A stretch of 64,000 nt of DNA from Isoetes taiwanensis (GCA_021234155.1 JAJEKV010000072.1:4877620-4941619); one strand, 5' to 3'; shown: positions 1 to 11,473, counted from the stretch's first letter. A program made the numbers and translations. The notes: generated from the sequence alone by a model not told the origin.

Positions 1-2330
1 TACCGATTTCCAAAAATCGTGTGAGTTTTTCTATGATTTTTTGCTCTTCGATTTCCACCACAGAGACGATGATATCAGAGGAATTTGCGCATCTTATTTT
101 GGTAAAATCGTGGTGCATGCTTACAGGTGGCGTCCAGGTCCACTTCGGGATGGATTGTCGACCGCCATAAGAGAGCTTTGGATTTATGAACTCTGTGGCA
201 TGTTCTACTGCAAGTTTCTATCCTCTCTTCTTTTTTTCTTTCAGGCTAATTGCTGAATACTGCAGCTGCTTCCAGGGTTTTCAAGCATTGTGGTTGCCCG
301 AGGATGATTCTGGCAGTATTAGGCATGGTGTGATGCATAACAGACTTACTTAATTTTTCCTTTTTTCTTTGTTCACGTAAATAAGAGGGTATTGGAGTAC
401 ATGAATCAGATGATGCATGTTGTGGAATGGTTTTGGGGTGTGGTTGCATACCGGGTCATGGATTTGATGCCTCAAACTAACTTTGCTTCTTCTTTGGGGT
501 ATGGTTGCATACTGGGTCATGGATTTCATGCCGCAGACTAAGTTTGCTTCCAGTAGAGGCTGCCATAATTTTCTCTGTCTATTGCAAAGTTGCCTGGAAC
601 CGCAGTGACTCTAACTTTATTGTTTTCTTCATCTTTCACTTGCCTGCATGTTTTCAATTTCTGTCAAGCCTTCATTTAGAGTTCGAGAGCATATCTATAG
701 TTCTTTTATGAAACTCTTGCTGGTCTGGAAATCAGATATATCTTTTGCAGGTGTTGTCCAACTATGATTAGTTCTGTACTCACAGTGGCTATTGCAAGTT
801 CTGATAAGTACATCGTTAGGTCTAGGGTATCAGGGATACGTGCGGCAGAGTTCGGGTCCTGTGGCCAAAGCCAGGTAGATCACATTTATATTTGAATAAA
901 GAGATTGCATTTCACACCGTCTATGTTGAAAGAAAAAGCTTTGCATATGGGCAGGAACAACCTGTGTCGCTGGAGCGCTTCCATGATCACCATCATTGAC
1001 TCTCACATGTTATGAAGAACCCACATTGTTCCTGGAACAAAATATGACGACAAACAGCAATCAGGTATTGTTGATCATTCAAGATTATTTGTTTAAGCAT
1101 CTCGGTTGTGCAAGTTTCATCTAGCTTTAATTTCAAGGCCCTGTTTGCCAAGCTATCTTGCCTTCACTATACACATGGATCTCCTAGAGGAGATTACGTA
1201 ATTTAAGCATTTGATGTGGTATTAACGTATGTGCTTCAGTTCAGGCCATGCCAGGGTAATCCGACTACTGCTTAATAACAGGTTTCTCTGCCGAAGCCAA
1301 CAAAAGCTCCCTCTCTTCAGAATGCTCATACCATTTGCCCTGTCATTTTTTCGCTCTTAAAAGTCCTGCATGTTATACAATGATTATTCCAGTATTCAAA
1401 AAATTGGGCCAGGTTAGTCTGTTCAGCTTTGAGATTTCGAAATTAAGATCTTGGGTCCAGTTTATTAGGGCCTTTGGGGACTTCATACGGTTATTATCTC
1501 TTTGGTACGGTATTGAGAGTTCAAAAGCATGTTCAATGTTCAGTATTCTTTGTTCGAATAAAAAAAATAGAACTATTTACTTCTATTCTTAAGCCAAATA
1601 TTTTTTTTGTGACAGTAGTTTCTTCTGAATCCAGCATGACTCTGCAGATTACTCTTAATGATCAGGTATGATCTTCATCCTACATGGTGTCGCTAAGATG
1701 GATCACAACATTTATGATGTTTGCCTATCTTTGGAATCCTTTGCCAAACTTTCTGCAATAATTGAATCATGGATATCCACATTGTGAAACCACATTGCTT
1801 CGAATCCCTGATAATAGCTCTCTTTGCTTTTCTATAAACTCTGGACAGGCAACAAATTGTAAACTTTTCTTCAAGTCGAGAGATAGACTTAATGGCATTT
1901 CTAGAGGAGGTAGACATTTGCTTATGTGGCAGATTTGTTTAACTTGGATTAAATTTACAGGTCATAACAAAGGTTCATATGTAATAGGATCTTTCCATTT
2001 CATTTCTTCACTTCCAACAACCGTGTTGCTGGCATTCTAAAGGAGGTATTAATATTTAAAGTGGAGTTATTAAGATGTGCACTGATATCTATGTTCCAAT
2101 GCAGGACTAAGGATTTCCAACCAGAATTTGAAGCATAGCACTGGACGTTCCAAGCAACAATTTTGTTGTAGCATCTCTATTATATCTTTTTTTGTAAATT
2201 ATACACATGAAATGTAGAGGGCTTTCTATGTTTACAGTGCACTTATTAGATGTAGTTTATATTAGATCTGATACATACACCTTATGTATCTTATTCTACA
2301 AAGTCATTAAACGCAGTATAGATGCATAAA
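1..2330. other. AT-rich host DNA, no gene called
   Basis: No reading frame here resembles a known protein. There are several splice-like junctions on the plus strand (for example a coding-looking stretch ending at a GTATGA donor near 1,668, and TGCAG acceptors), so this could be the intron-rich 3' part of a host gene that begins left of the window. I could not assemble exons into one frame. The stretch is AT-rich and has no transposon hallmark that I can see. Confidence 0.3.
434..551. repeat. imperfect tandem duplication, 61-bp step
   Basis: Two adjacent copies of a unit containing GGTTGCATAC.GGGTCATGGA recur 61 bases apart with a handful of substitutions. It is an old local duplication with no coding meaning that I can see. 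Confidence 0.8.
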
Positions 2331-2347
2331 GACATGTTATGGAAAAA

Positions 2348-2517
2348 TGGCGCTTTGGTAGTGCTTTTCTTGCCATGTATCATGCTTACAAACATCAAGC
2401 ATGCAATAAACTACATCTCTGCTCTATGGTTGTGGCGCTTTGGTAGTGCTTTTCTTGCCATGTATCATGCTTACAAACATCAAGCATGCAATAAGCTACA
2501 TCTCTGCTCTATGGTTG
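2348..2517. repeat. recent 85-bp tandem duplication
   Basis: Two head-to-tail copies (2,348-2,432 and 2,433-2,517) start TGGCGCTTTGGTAGTGCTTT and differ at one base that I could find. The near identity implies a recent slippage or unequal-exchange event, or a collapsed or expanded assembly of a short array. Confidence 0.9.
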
Positions 2518-2717
2518 CACATGTGTAAAAGCATTTGAACTTTTTTTATGGAAGCATTTGAGGCTATTTAGCTAGATCGTCTATTCAGTTTTATAAGGTT
2601 TCTTAAATCGATGAATCCAAATTGCAAGCTCAAGATCTTTTAAACATCAAGCTCAAGACCCTTAAACAGGGCACTTATAGGATAGGATTGACAACATCCT
2701 GAGCCATGCTTTTAATT

Positions 2718-2781
2718 GAGTATAAACTAGGGGATATTGTTATGAATTTGAGTATAAACTAGGCGACATTGTTATGAATGT
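2718..2781. repeat. 32-bp tandem duplication
   Basis: GAGTATAAACTAGG followed by an AT-rich tail occurs twice in tandem at 2,718 and 2,750, with two or three substitutions between copies. Confidence 0.7.
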
Positions 2782-3433
2782 TATGAATTTTTTCAAAGGT
2801 GTTATGTCTTTGTTTAATCACAGCATTAGAGTGCATCAAATCTTCCAAGTGAGAAGCCATTGACTAGCTATACATTCTACCAGTGCTAAACATGTTGCTT
2901 TCATCTGTTCCAAAGTTATTTCATCAACAATTAGTAATTGTTCAAATGTTGATCGTGTGCCGGGAAAGAATGAGCCCATACCCGCCATGTGGGCATCTAT
3001 GGACATCTATAGGGTGCAACATGGCATCCCTGCAATGCAACATGGCATCATTGCAATGTAACAACATCCTTTTTAAATGCCATTGCCAAGCCTAATGATG
3101 ATTTACAAATTCATTGGTTCTTTAGTCCAAAGTTCAAATGACAGAGAATAAGCTTGAAAAAACCCAATGTATTTTTTATGTTGAACAAACATATAGTCCC
3201 TATGCGCCAAATTATGAATGACACATTTCATTCACATCGCCACGTTGCATTGACAAACTAATCCTCACCTTTTCCTCACATAACTAACAAACAAATTAAG
3301 GAAATACACCTTTTGCTATTTATACACCCAAGCACTCCAAGCACACATAGCATGTTCTAGCTAAAGCCCGGCATATTTTCATGCTCCAAATCTTCTTTTG
3401 TTACTAAACAACCGTCTTTCAAATCGTTACTAG

Positions 3434-3462
3434 GCCCGGCAACGCCGGGCACTATAACTAGT
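3434..3462 (+). mobile_element. Helitron 3' terminus
   Basis: A GC-rich hairpin (GCCCGGC, loop AAC, GCCGGGC; 3,434-3,450) is followed seven bases later by CTAGT (3,458-3,462). A short palindromic hairpin just before a CTRRT end is the established signature of rolling-circle Helitron 3' ends, and the T after CTAG fits insertion between A and T. The 5' TC end was not identified, so the element's length is unknown. No Rep/helicase frame lies nearby, so this would be a non-autonomous copy. Confidence 0.65.
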
Positions 3463-3569
3463 ATATATAGACAAGTCTTTGTACTCTGCAGGGCCTATAC
3501 GAGTTGAATGTATTTATTCTGAGGATTTTAGACGGATTGTATGAAGTCGACCATGCAAAACGAACCCAG

Positions 3570-4200
3570 TATGAAAGATTCCCCTAGATTCTTAAGATTT
3601 TACAAAGATATCTCTGGACTCCCAGAAATTATTCCAAGATTCCTCTAGATTTCCCAAGATTTTATGTGGATTCTCCTAGATTCCATTAGATTCTATAAAG
3701 ATTCCTCTAGATTCTCTTAGATTCTATCAAGATTATCCTAGATTCTCAAATATTTTATGAAGATTCCCCCATAGATCCCTAATATTCTCTTGTGATTCCC
3801 CTAGATCCTCAAAGATTGTCTCAAGATTCCTCTTGATTTTCCAAGATTCTACATAAATTCTTCTAGATACCCTTAGATTCTATACAGATTCCCCTAAATT
3901 CTCCAAGATTCCATCAACATTCCCTTAGATTCTCAAAGATTTCATAAAGATTCCTTTAGATTCCCCAAGATTCTATGTATATTTTCCTAGATTTTCTAAG
4001 ATTCTATAAAGATTCGCCTGGATTCCTCAATATTCTATGACCATTCACAAAAACTTCCCTAAGATTCTCCTTGATACCCTTCATATTTTCCTATATCCCC
4101 TAAGGTTCCACAAGCGTTCCTCAAGATTCTCATAAGATTCCTGAGATCAAACCACCCCTTTGATCCTCAAAGATTCTGTCAAGATTTTCTAAGCTTCTCT
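3570..4200. repeat. degenerate ~37-bp satellite-like array
   Basis: The motif CCCTAGATTCTCAAAGATT with variants recurs about every 35-40 bases roughly sixteen times (AAGATTCC, CTAGATTC and TATAAAGATT blocks in the same order). Copies are strongly diverged. Spacing is irregular and there are no unique spacers, so this is a decayed minisatellite rather than a CRISPR-type array. Confidence 0.7.
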
Positions 4201-4289
4201 AGTGCGGTCCCACAACCACGAAACGACAATTTCTTAAGGTTCTCTAGCGCGGGCCCCACAACCACAAAACGACAAATCTTAAATTTTTT

Positions 4290-5221
4290 AACGAAGGTAG
4301 AAAACAAAACTGTATAAAGTTGCCTTTTTTATACAATCCCATAATCCCATGTAGATGTCTCTATTAATTTGCATATTGAGCATAACATCCATGTTGTGAT
4401 TGAAGCGCACAAAGATGCCATTCTAAATGTTCTCGTACCAAGGGGACAATATTATTTCATTTATTTTATCAATTCTATTATTGAAGTGTACAAAAAAAGC
4501 CATTGTAAATGTTCTCAAGTACTTTACCAAAAGAAAAATATATTTCCTCTATTGTATTTGAGAGTAAGTACCTAGGAAGTTTTGAGCTCATTAAAGCTAA
4601 ATAATTGTTGAGGTACCATTTACATGTTTCTATATTGGGTATAAGCGCATTTTGCATTCCTTTCTAAAGGTTTTAGTAGTGAAAAAAATTAAATTAAAAA
4701 AATACAGTGGCAGAGCTTTGGAAACTCTCATCACAATATGGAACACAATGGGTCCATCACTATCATACTGTTTGTTTTTGCATTTTATGTACTTGACCAA
4801 GAATCTTTTTACGACACCTTAGCTTAAACAGAAGTTCCTGTCTCATCATTAGTTATAATAATCTGCTAAGTATCATCTACAGACCTTCAACATTGTGCAG
4901 TTTTTTTATAATAGTACCTCATACATCATCGAATCTTCTTACTGCCTTGCTACACTGCTAAATTATCAGCTTCCAGAGATGATTTTCGTAGACTTCTAAG
5001 AATCTGGCACTCTATATATGTACCATACATCAGTATCTAATCCGCATTCAATCTACCTACAACTTAAACATCCAACATATCCTCAGCTGAGAAAAAAAAA
5101 AAACCCAACTGACACAAGAGAGAAATAAAATGAAGAAACAAATGCACTGTATGTATAAAAGTCAGAATGTGGGGGGTTGAGCAGCACCATCACATGGGCT
5201 TATCCAAAAGTATATACCTAT
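4290..5221. other. no feature recognised
   Basis: AT-rich sequence with short homopolymers. I see no coding frame with recognisable similarity, no terminal repeats and no RNA gene. Confidence 0.4.
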
Positions 5222-5431
5222 CTAGCTTATCTTGTAAGTAAGAATGATTTCGATAAGATCAACAACAGAGTAAGGATTAAACCTGAGAATACGCTCAACC
5301 ACCTTTCTGCAGCTTACAGCATTGTTAATTTGAATAAAATAGAGTTTCTGTCTTTCATAGCTGTTTGATAAGATATGTTTGACATACACAGTTCCTTCCA
5401 CTGCTTCACAGTAAAGCAATGCAGAACAGTT
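5222..5431 (-). CDS. possible exon of unrecognised gene
   Basis: On the minus strand an open frame of about 70 codons begins right after a strong acceptor (a run of T then CTGCAG, boundary at 5,431/5,432). It reads like real protein: LLYCEAVEGTVYVKHI near its start and YERQKLYFIQINN in the middle, ending at a stop at 5,222. A donor may lie inside (CAG|GTTTAA), in which case the last 20 codons would be intron. I do not recognise the family. The neighbouring minus-strand piece at 6,123 looks like an SLC35F exon, but these residues do not fit that family, so a common gene is not supported. Confidence 0.3.
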   Translation of the reverse strand, partial: NCSALLYCEAVEGTVYVKHILSNSYERQKLYFIQINNAVSCRKVVERILRFNPYSVVDLIEIILTYKIS

Positions 5432-5859
5432 CTGCAGAAAAAAAGGAATAAAGACAATCTTAGATTCTGGAACTCTGCTTTAATTAAACATGTTCGAACT
5501 ACTTTCTGTTAATCCCGAACAAAAAATACATAATTTCTTCCAGCCTCATCCTTTTCCAGTTGTAAGACATGGTGGTTAATTACACCATATCCTTCTCAAG
5601 TTGTTTAAACAGGCTTGTAAGTGGCAAGAAATTCGTGCAGGAAAAAAGCACGAGTTCTCTAACTGAGTAGTGTCTTATTTGGCCTGCACACTTTGATCTC
5701 GGACTTTGATCTTTTCTTGCTGCATAGCTGAACCTCAAAACCGATCTCTGTTTTTCGTTTTTGAGTTGGGCTTGAGCATCTTATTCATCAAATCTACAAG
5801 CCACTTGTAGCGCTTATCGATCTGAAATCTTCTTCCAGCATAAATTTACTTGCAAATAT

Positions 5860-6100
5860 TGCATCACAACATTTGTGTTGTGCAGAAGCAACTCCAGAAA
5901 GGCAGAAAAAAATGAGAGGGGAGAGAGAGAAGGTTCACAATCCTTAGGAATATCCTGGCAGAACTAGTAGTAAAGTAGATAAGTTTGCATAAGCAATACT
6001 TTAGAAACAAATCATAAGCTTACTTTTGCATCACAACATTTGTTTTGCACTGAAGCAACTCCAGGAAGGCAGAAAAAAATGAGAGGGAAGAGAGAGAAAA
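5860..6100. repeat. dispersed direct duplication, 168-bp step
   Basis: A roughly 72-bp segment beginning TGCATCACAACATTTGT and containing CAACTCCAG and AAAAAAATGAGAGGG occurs at 5,860-5,931 and again from 6,027. Copies differ by a few bases. The second copy runs into the SLC35F-like exon fragment. Confidence 0.75.
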
Positions 6101-6122
6101 ATGAGAGGGGATGAGAAGTCAC

Positions 6123-6246
6123 CTTGGCGGGCCAAAAAGCTAGAGGTGAATCCAGTGGCAGTCGCTAAGAGAGAGACCACCTGCCCAAGAAGAATTAACA
6201 AAAAGTTGCGAGCCCATCGACTCTTTGGTAGCCCCTTAATAAACAC
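6123..6246 (-). pseudogene. SLC35F/DUF914-like carrier, one exon fragment
   Basis: The minus strand encodes a hydrophobic stretch with GQVVSLLATATGFTSSFLAR, matching the first transmembrane helix of plant SLC35F/DUF914 (nucleotide-sugar-transporter-like) membrane carriers, where GQ..SLL.T.TGFTSS.LAR is characteristic. The exon ends at a plausible donor (CCAAG|GTGACT, boundary 6,122/6,123). I could not find the next expected exon (a PTSQ..LNY-type segment) to the left, nor an ATG in frame to the right. It is therefore either an isolated fragment or part of a badly eroded gene. The family assignment rests on recall of the motif, not on an alignment. Confidence 0.4.
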
Positions 6247-6814
6247 AAGATATTGAGAAGATTGGCATGGTGCTATCTATAAATATTACATAGGCCTACC
6301 ATAGGGTTACTTGCAAATGCCTAGAATCAACTCCTTTAGGATTTGCAAAACCTGTATTTTAAAATAAAAGAAAGAAGGAATGATGAACCTTGCAACTCTG
6401 TCAATCTTCCCTCTTCTTGCTAGGGAAGAGGTCTTGTAGGAGCAGCTATGAGGAGGAGCTGCTATGAGGACTGCCTGAAGATGAAATTCCCCGTCATCCC
6501 TCTTCCAGTGAGAACTTGATGCTTGTCCTGCATTTAAAAGCCTGAATTCAGGATCTGTCTTTACTCATAACCCTTAAGTCTAGCAATGAACTTTACTTGA
6601 TGAGATATTGCTATCCATGCTAGGTCCGCATCCATCTTCGTTAATCTCACCCCCAATGTTCATCTTGTAGTCTAATTTGGATCTCCTTGCAGGTGATGAT
6701 CCACCATGGTTATAGAAACACCTTTATCAACTGATCCACCATGGTGATAGGAACAAAGAGCCAATTGTAAAAAAAAATGGAGGATTAATCTTCTTAAACT
6801 TATAACATGTTTAC

Positions 6815-7303
6815 CTGCATTCTCTAAGTTTGGTAGCTTAAAGTTGTAGTCATCTTTGCAGCTTCTCATATTCAAGACTCGCAAATGACCAGCACAAGTC
6901 TCCATTTTTTCTGACCACGGGTCCTCATCCCTGGCCATTTTCTTGCCCTTAAAATGGCCGTCCAGTTTCTTCTTCAAATTAGGGCAAGAACTTCCGACAC
7001 AACACTGTTTCTTTGAACTTCCATTTTCCAGAAGACAAAATGAACCTCTTTGAGAGAATTTACAAACGGTTTCTTGCCCTTAAAATGGCCGTCCAGTTTC
7101 TTCTTCAAATTAGGGCAAGAACTTTCGACACAGCACTGTTTCTTTGAACTTCCATTTTCCAAAAGACATGGACAAAATGAAGGTCTTTGGGAGAATTTAC
7201 AAACGGAGGAGTCGTCGTACCCTGCTCTTTCCATTTGGTTATCACAGGGCATAAGAACTTGGCGATGGCGAGTCCGAAACCCCAAATATTTGAATCGAAT
7301 CAA
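6815..7303 (-). pseudogene. exon-like piece disrupted by a 131-bp tandem duplication
   Basis: Minus-strand frames here share CPNLKKKLDGHFKGKK and end at a good donor (AATGCAG|GTAAAC, exon edge 6,815). The motif occurs twice because about 131 bases are tandemly duplicated (6,939-7,069 and 7,070-7,200, a few mismatches). Since 131 is not a multiple of three, the duplication shifts the frame. I do not recognise the protein. The intact copy would read through KMARDEDPWSEKMETC to the donor. Confidence 0.3.
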
Positions 7304-7319
7304 CCAGACTCAGAGGCAG

Positions 7320-8080
7320 CAATAGGGCTGACCGCCAGTTTACTGGCAGTAGCCAATTTGGAGCAGTCACCAGCATATCTTAGGCATATGCTGGCATATA
7401 CTTGGATATACCCACAAACCCACATAAACGAGGGTTTGCCCCCCTAAGGGCAACCCAAAAACCACCATAAAACTCTCGGCCTTAGTTTTTGGGTTCCCCG
7501 TAGGGCATTCCTTGGGGAGTGTGGGGAGGGACAGATAGAGGGCCATGATTTAAGAATATTGTGGTATATTCTTTGTCTACGGCTATGTACTTTTGGGATT
7601 TGAAGGACACCTGAGGCCCAAATCACATTGGAGCTAAACCCAAAAAATAATATTCAATTTACAAATAAAAGAATGCCAAGTGGATATTTTAGGCACCCAC
7701 TCTATTACACCATCGTGCCTAATTGCTGACTCATCGATTAGGCACCCTTCACATTTTGGGCGGGCGAAAGTGCATGTCCCAAGTTTTGGCAGTGGCCACA
7801 TCGACAAATTTATCCATATACGCCTATCTTCTTGGCGCCAAAAACACAAAAGAATTGATAACGCGCTAGTTCTATTCTCTGTCTGCCAGAATCGAACAAG
7901 CTTCTCCATCAGTTTCTACTGCAATTTCGACAGGTATGACTTTTGGAACATCAATTGATGAAGTAGAAGATCTCAAATTTGCTAGTTTTTAATGCTTTAT
8001 TATGTTTTGTTTTTGCATTCCGTTCTTTCATTTTTTTTTTTCAAATATGCTGCTCGAATTTGTCCATCTACTGTTCTTTC
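7320..8080. other. no feature recognised
   Basis: Moderately AT-rich sequence. No recognisable coding similarity, repeat termini or RNA gene. It immediately precedes the FKBP-like pseudogene and may hold its eroded upstream exons and introns. Confidence 0.3.
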
Positions 8081-8092
8081 TCTGTGAAGGTC

Positions 8093-9120
8093 AAAAGTAT
8101 GAGATGCTAAAAGATTCAGATGAAGTTGCAGGTGACCTGAAATTTTCTCATTTTTCTCTTCTATAATAACTTTCGTTGCCTTATTCCATTTATTTATTTT
8201 ATTAAAGTTAAGTTCTCAGTAAAATTGGAGGATGGCAGAGATGTCTTCACGTCCTCTGAAAATATGTGAAGGATGGTATGCGAGTTCAGTGTGCTGCCAA
8301 TTTTGGCACTAAAAGCCGCTAACTCTTAAGCTTGCTTGGTTATACAATTGTTCAAAATGCATGTTGGTGTAATAGTAAGAACTTTATCCCATGTGACAGG
8401 ATTTTTCTGCCCATCAATTGCAAAAGTAGTGACCATGAAAAAAGGGGAGAAAACCGCATGTATTGTGAAGTCAAAATGTAAGAGGTCGATATTGTTGATG
8501 TCTTCATTTGGCAATTTTATGATATTTAGGTTGCTTTTGCAGATGGGTTTGAAGAGCAAGGTCACAAGGCTGATGCTGTATGTGCAGTTGTACTTCTAAA
8601 TGGAACAAAGCTTATAATTCTTGAATTATTATCTTCAAAAGTATTTGAAGTTACAGATGACAGAAGGTTATTAAGAAAGTCTCAAAGCAATGAGAAGAAT
8701 ATGAAAAGCCCAGTGATGACACTGTCGTGACAAGTCTGTAGTTTCATAGAGCTCAAGTATTGTAAGGAAGGAGCTGATTGGCAATTTGGTTGGACTGTGT
8801 TTGAAAAGAAAGGTTATGAAGATGAACTATATGAGTTCAGGATTGACGAAGGTGTTTAGCCATGTGTCAATGGAAAATCATTTAGTTCATACAGATATGA
8901 GAAAATGAGGTTTTTGTTAACTTCTCAAATTCTTTTCTCTAAAAATGTGTTTGAACTAACCAGTTATGTCACCTGCTAGGCTGGAAAATATGTGGAATGT
9001 GAGCATTCATTTTCATCCAAAGAAGCAAGCAAGAGTTTTGATGGTGAGTTGCAAGTTGAATATGTTACTTGTATGCTGAAGTTGAAGAATTATACAGATG
9101 TTGTCAAGCTATGCACAAAG
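8093..9120 (+). pseudogene. FKBP-TPR peptidyl-prolyl isomerase pseudogene (FKBP62/ROF type)
   Basis: Six short plus-strand segments, in order, match plant multi-FKBP-TPR proteins. First, VKFSVKLEDGRDVF (8,209-8,265) and GFFCPSIAKVVTMKKGEK (8,395-8,460) fit a second FKBP domain. Next, LELLSSKVFEVTDDRRLLRK (about 8,620-8,680) fits the linker, and TVFEKKGYEDELYEFRIDEG (about 8,795-8,855) a third FKBP domain. Finally AGKYVECEHSF (from 8,980, after a CTAG acceptor) and CMLKLKNYTDVVKLCTKVL (to about 9,120) fit the TPR domain. Active family members catalyse prolyl isomerisation and bind Hsp90 through the TPR. Here stops and frameshifts interrupt every segment, and the first FKBP domain and the calmodulin-binding tail are absent. 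Intron-like spacers remain, so this arose by DNA duplication or decay in place, not retrotransposition. Confidence 0.8.
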
Positions 9121-9189
9121 GTACTTATAACTAGTCTTGAAGATAACAATTTTAAACCTGGCATTGATGATAACCCAAGCATGTAGTTG

Positions 9190-10130
9190 GCTTTTCTTAT
9201 GAATTTGTGGTACTTGCATTTGTTTCAAGAAACAACGACATATTCCAATCTTAAGGAAGGAAACGGACAACTTATAGTATATACTGACTAATGGAATTGA
9301 GAGAACGGGTGGCCTTGGATCATACAAATTATACACGTATGTGCAATTTTAAATTCAGTGAACTTGGGATCAATTTGACCAAGTATTATTTGCTGACAAC
9401 AAATATATCAGACCATTTTGGATGCTTGTGCCCAGAACTATACCTGCAATTTGGCATCATGGATATTCAGGGACACTCTTGGATATTGCGAAATTGGTAA
9501 GTCATCTTATGGTATAAGCATAATAGCAGGAGCAGCATCCCTTATTACAAAGTTACAAGGGAACCATTTATTGATATTGCTGGGAAGTTCTGAAAGCTTT
9601 TATACCTCACATGCCAGGCAACACTTTAATGGCTGAGCTAAGTACATCAAACATTAGTAATGGTAGGTTCTATTACTCTATAACTTGTTATCAAGAATTG
9701 ATTAGCATACCATATTTATTAAGCATTCTTGTAAGTGCATGTGCTGGGAGTGTATAAATACACCTTCATTGAATCTTTGTTGTTTCTTAGTACCATCTCC
9801 TTTCCTCGGTTCTTTTGTTTTATAGTTCTTGTTTGAAATAAGGGCATAAGTTGTTTATGACAAGGATGGGAATAGTCTGATGGGTGTTTTGATCTTTCAT
9901 TCCATGTTCAGAGGTTTGTCATCTGTACAATTCATCTTAACAAATTCATGGAATAGGACAAACCACTATGCATTAAGCAAGTCATAACAAAATCTAGATA
10001 ATCATTTTGTGTATCAGTCTGTTAGATGTAAAATGACTGGTTATAGAATGGTGCAAGAGCGTAAGGAAATAAGAATGCTAGTTTCAAACATGAGAGATGC
10101 TTGCACTGGAGATGGCCCTCAAACGCAGAC
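9190..10130. other. no feature recognised
   Basis: AT-rich sequence after the FKBP pseudogene. No further TPR-like segment, transposon end or RNA gene was seen. Confidence 0.4.
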
Positions 10131-10784
10131 GATAAGCCATTTCCACTTGGCTATGACGTGTCACTTATTTGATTGGGGCGGATCATATAGTGTGATACGG
10201 GAAGACCGCCTAAAGCTGTTTTATTGGAATAACGGGTGCCTGAATGTGCCACGTATTTTTTTTTTGTTAGCGCTAGTGTGATTTCGCCCTGAGGACATAT
10301 AGACGGTGGGGATTTTATGGAGTCTGGGTGGAAGGTGGGGATGCGATCTCAGCTTCCTGTACCGACGTAGAGGGGAACTTTGTCCTCCTGCGGCGACTAA
10401 GGGCAAGGGCATGGGCATGACAAAAGGGGCAATCAGAAGATGGACACCGGAACTACAGTATGGGCATGTTCTCTTGTTCTTTAGCAGGGTTGCCTAACCT
10501 GAGCTGCCCACTTTCCTGAAATTCTAGCTATGCCATGTGTCCTGCCACATCACCTGAAATCATTTTGAACCATCCGATTCTCGTACTTCGAATCCTAGGG
10601 CCAGAGAAATTAGAAAAGCCAAGTAATTCTCTGCCGGAGTTTGGCTCCTCGAAGTTTGGCGATCCTTCCACCGCACACCTCTGACCTCGGCCTCTCCGTT
10701 ATTTCGATCTCGTTCTTTCCGACTTCACTGCCGTTCTAATCTCCACCTTCCGTGTTCTCTTCTATTTCGCCATGGCCAAGCCAT
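10131..10784 (+). promoter_or_regulatory. possible promoter, 5' UTR and start of a disrupted host gene
   Basis: An ABRE-like ACGTGTC lies at 10,156-10,162. A pyrimidine-rich stretch typical of plant 5' untranslated regions (CTCGGCCTCTCC..CTCGTTCTTTCC; about 10,680-10,770) leads to ATGGCCAAGCC with the ATG at 10,772, giving MAKPSEA before the sequence runs into retroelement B at about 10,785. This looks like a host gene start cut off by the insertion. I cannot identify the gene. The possible exon pieces at 16,144 and 38,924 may or may not belong to it. Confidence 0.3.
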
Positions 10785-10990
10785 CTGAAGCAAGAAGGAA
10801 AAATGAAACCCTAATGGCCAAAAAGGGGTTTCATACTTTTTGGCACGTTTCCCAAAATTATTATTCAAATTATTATTTACTTAATAATCTATTTCCGAAA
10901 AAAATTACTTTTATATTCACAACCCAAAAGTGGGACTAGTACACGGGTAAGTTACAAAAATTTTTACAACAGAAAAAGACGGCCGTTTAA

Positions 10991-11473
10991 TCACCTAAAA
11001 TCCCCTCGGATCCTTCGTGCCAGCTGGAGGTCCTTGGGCATGATGGTGACCTGCTTTGCGTGTATGGCGTAAAGGTTGGCGTCACTGAAAAGCTCGACGA
11101 GGTAAGCCTCGGTAGCCTCCTGGAGGGCGAGGATCGCAAAAGCTTGGAACCTTAGGTCGGTTTTAAATTCCTGAGCGATCTCCCGTACAAGCCGCTGGAA
11201 GGGGAGCCGACGAATCAATGGCTCGGTAGACTTCTGATACTTACGTATCTCCCGAAGTGCTACCGTGCCCGGCCGATACCTATGGGGCTTCCGCGGCTTA
11301 AGGGTCGCCTTAAGCGACGGAATGGATTTCCCGCCGGTTGAAGGATGCTTTGTCCGCTGAACGATCTGCTCCCGTCTCTGAGCCGATGTCTTCTTGGCAA
11401 TGGTTGCATCCTGCTGCAGTCGGGTCTTATAGTGCACCCCACTCTTAACAGGTCTGGACTTCGTTCTCTTCAA
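10991..11473 (-). CDS. retroelement-encoded histone H3-like protein (copy B)
   Basis: The last 95 or so residues are an unmistakable histone H3 fold. [19 protein letters not shown] (alpha-N), [20 protein letters not shown] (alpha-1), [19 protein letters not shown] (alpha-2) and [16 protein letters not shown] (L2, alpha-3) lie in canonical order and spacing. The C terminus is GDFR rather than GERA. The tail is about 65 residues and unusual. It keeps an internal RTK and an STGGK (K14-like) but has no ARKS, so the K9 and K27 contexts are missing. The core also differs from canonical H3 (EPLI for [12 protein letters not shown] for VGLFEDTN). The frame has no in-frame ATG: the start given is a TTG, and the frame is open 12 codons further to a TAA. 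A spliced leader or non-AUG start is therefore needed, or the copy is dead. It lies downstream of ORF1 on the same strand. Confidence 0.9.
   Translation of the reverse strand: MKRTKSRPVKSGVHYKTRLQQDATIAKKTSAQRREQIVQRTKHPSTGGKSIPSLKATLKPRKPHRYRPGTVALREIRKYQKSTEPLIRRLPFQRLVREIAQEFKTDLRFQAFAILALQEATEAYLVELFSDANLYAIHAKQVTIMPKDLQLARRIRGDFR

Noticed and set aside
3570-4200. CRISPR-like array
   Set aside because: Repeats are diverged, of uneven spacing and without unique spacers; the context is a plant nuclear genome. It is a decayed minisatellite.
10991-11473. Ordinary host histone H3 gene
   Set aside because: It lies inside a retroelement, next to ORF1 and the primer site; the same gene occupies the same position in copy A; and the tail and C terminus differ from host-type H3.
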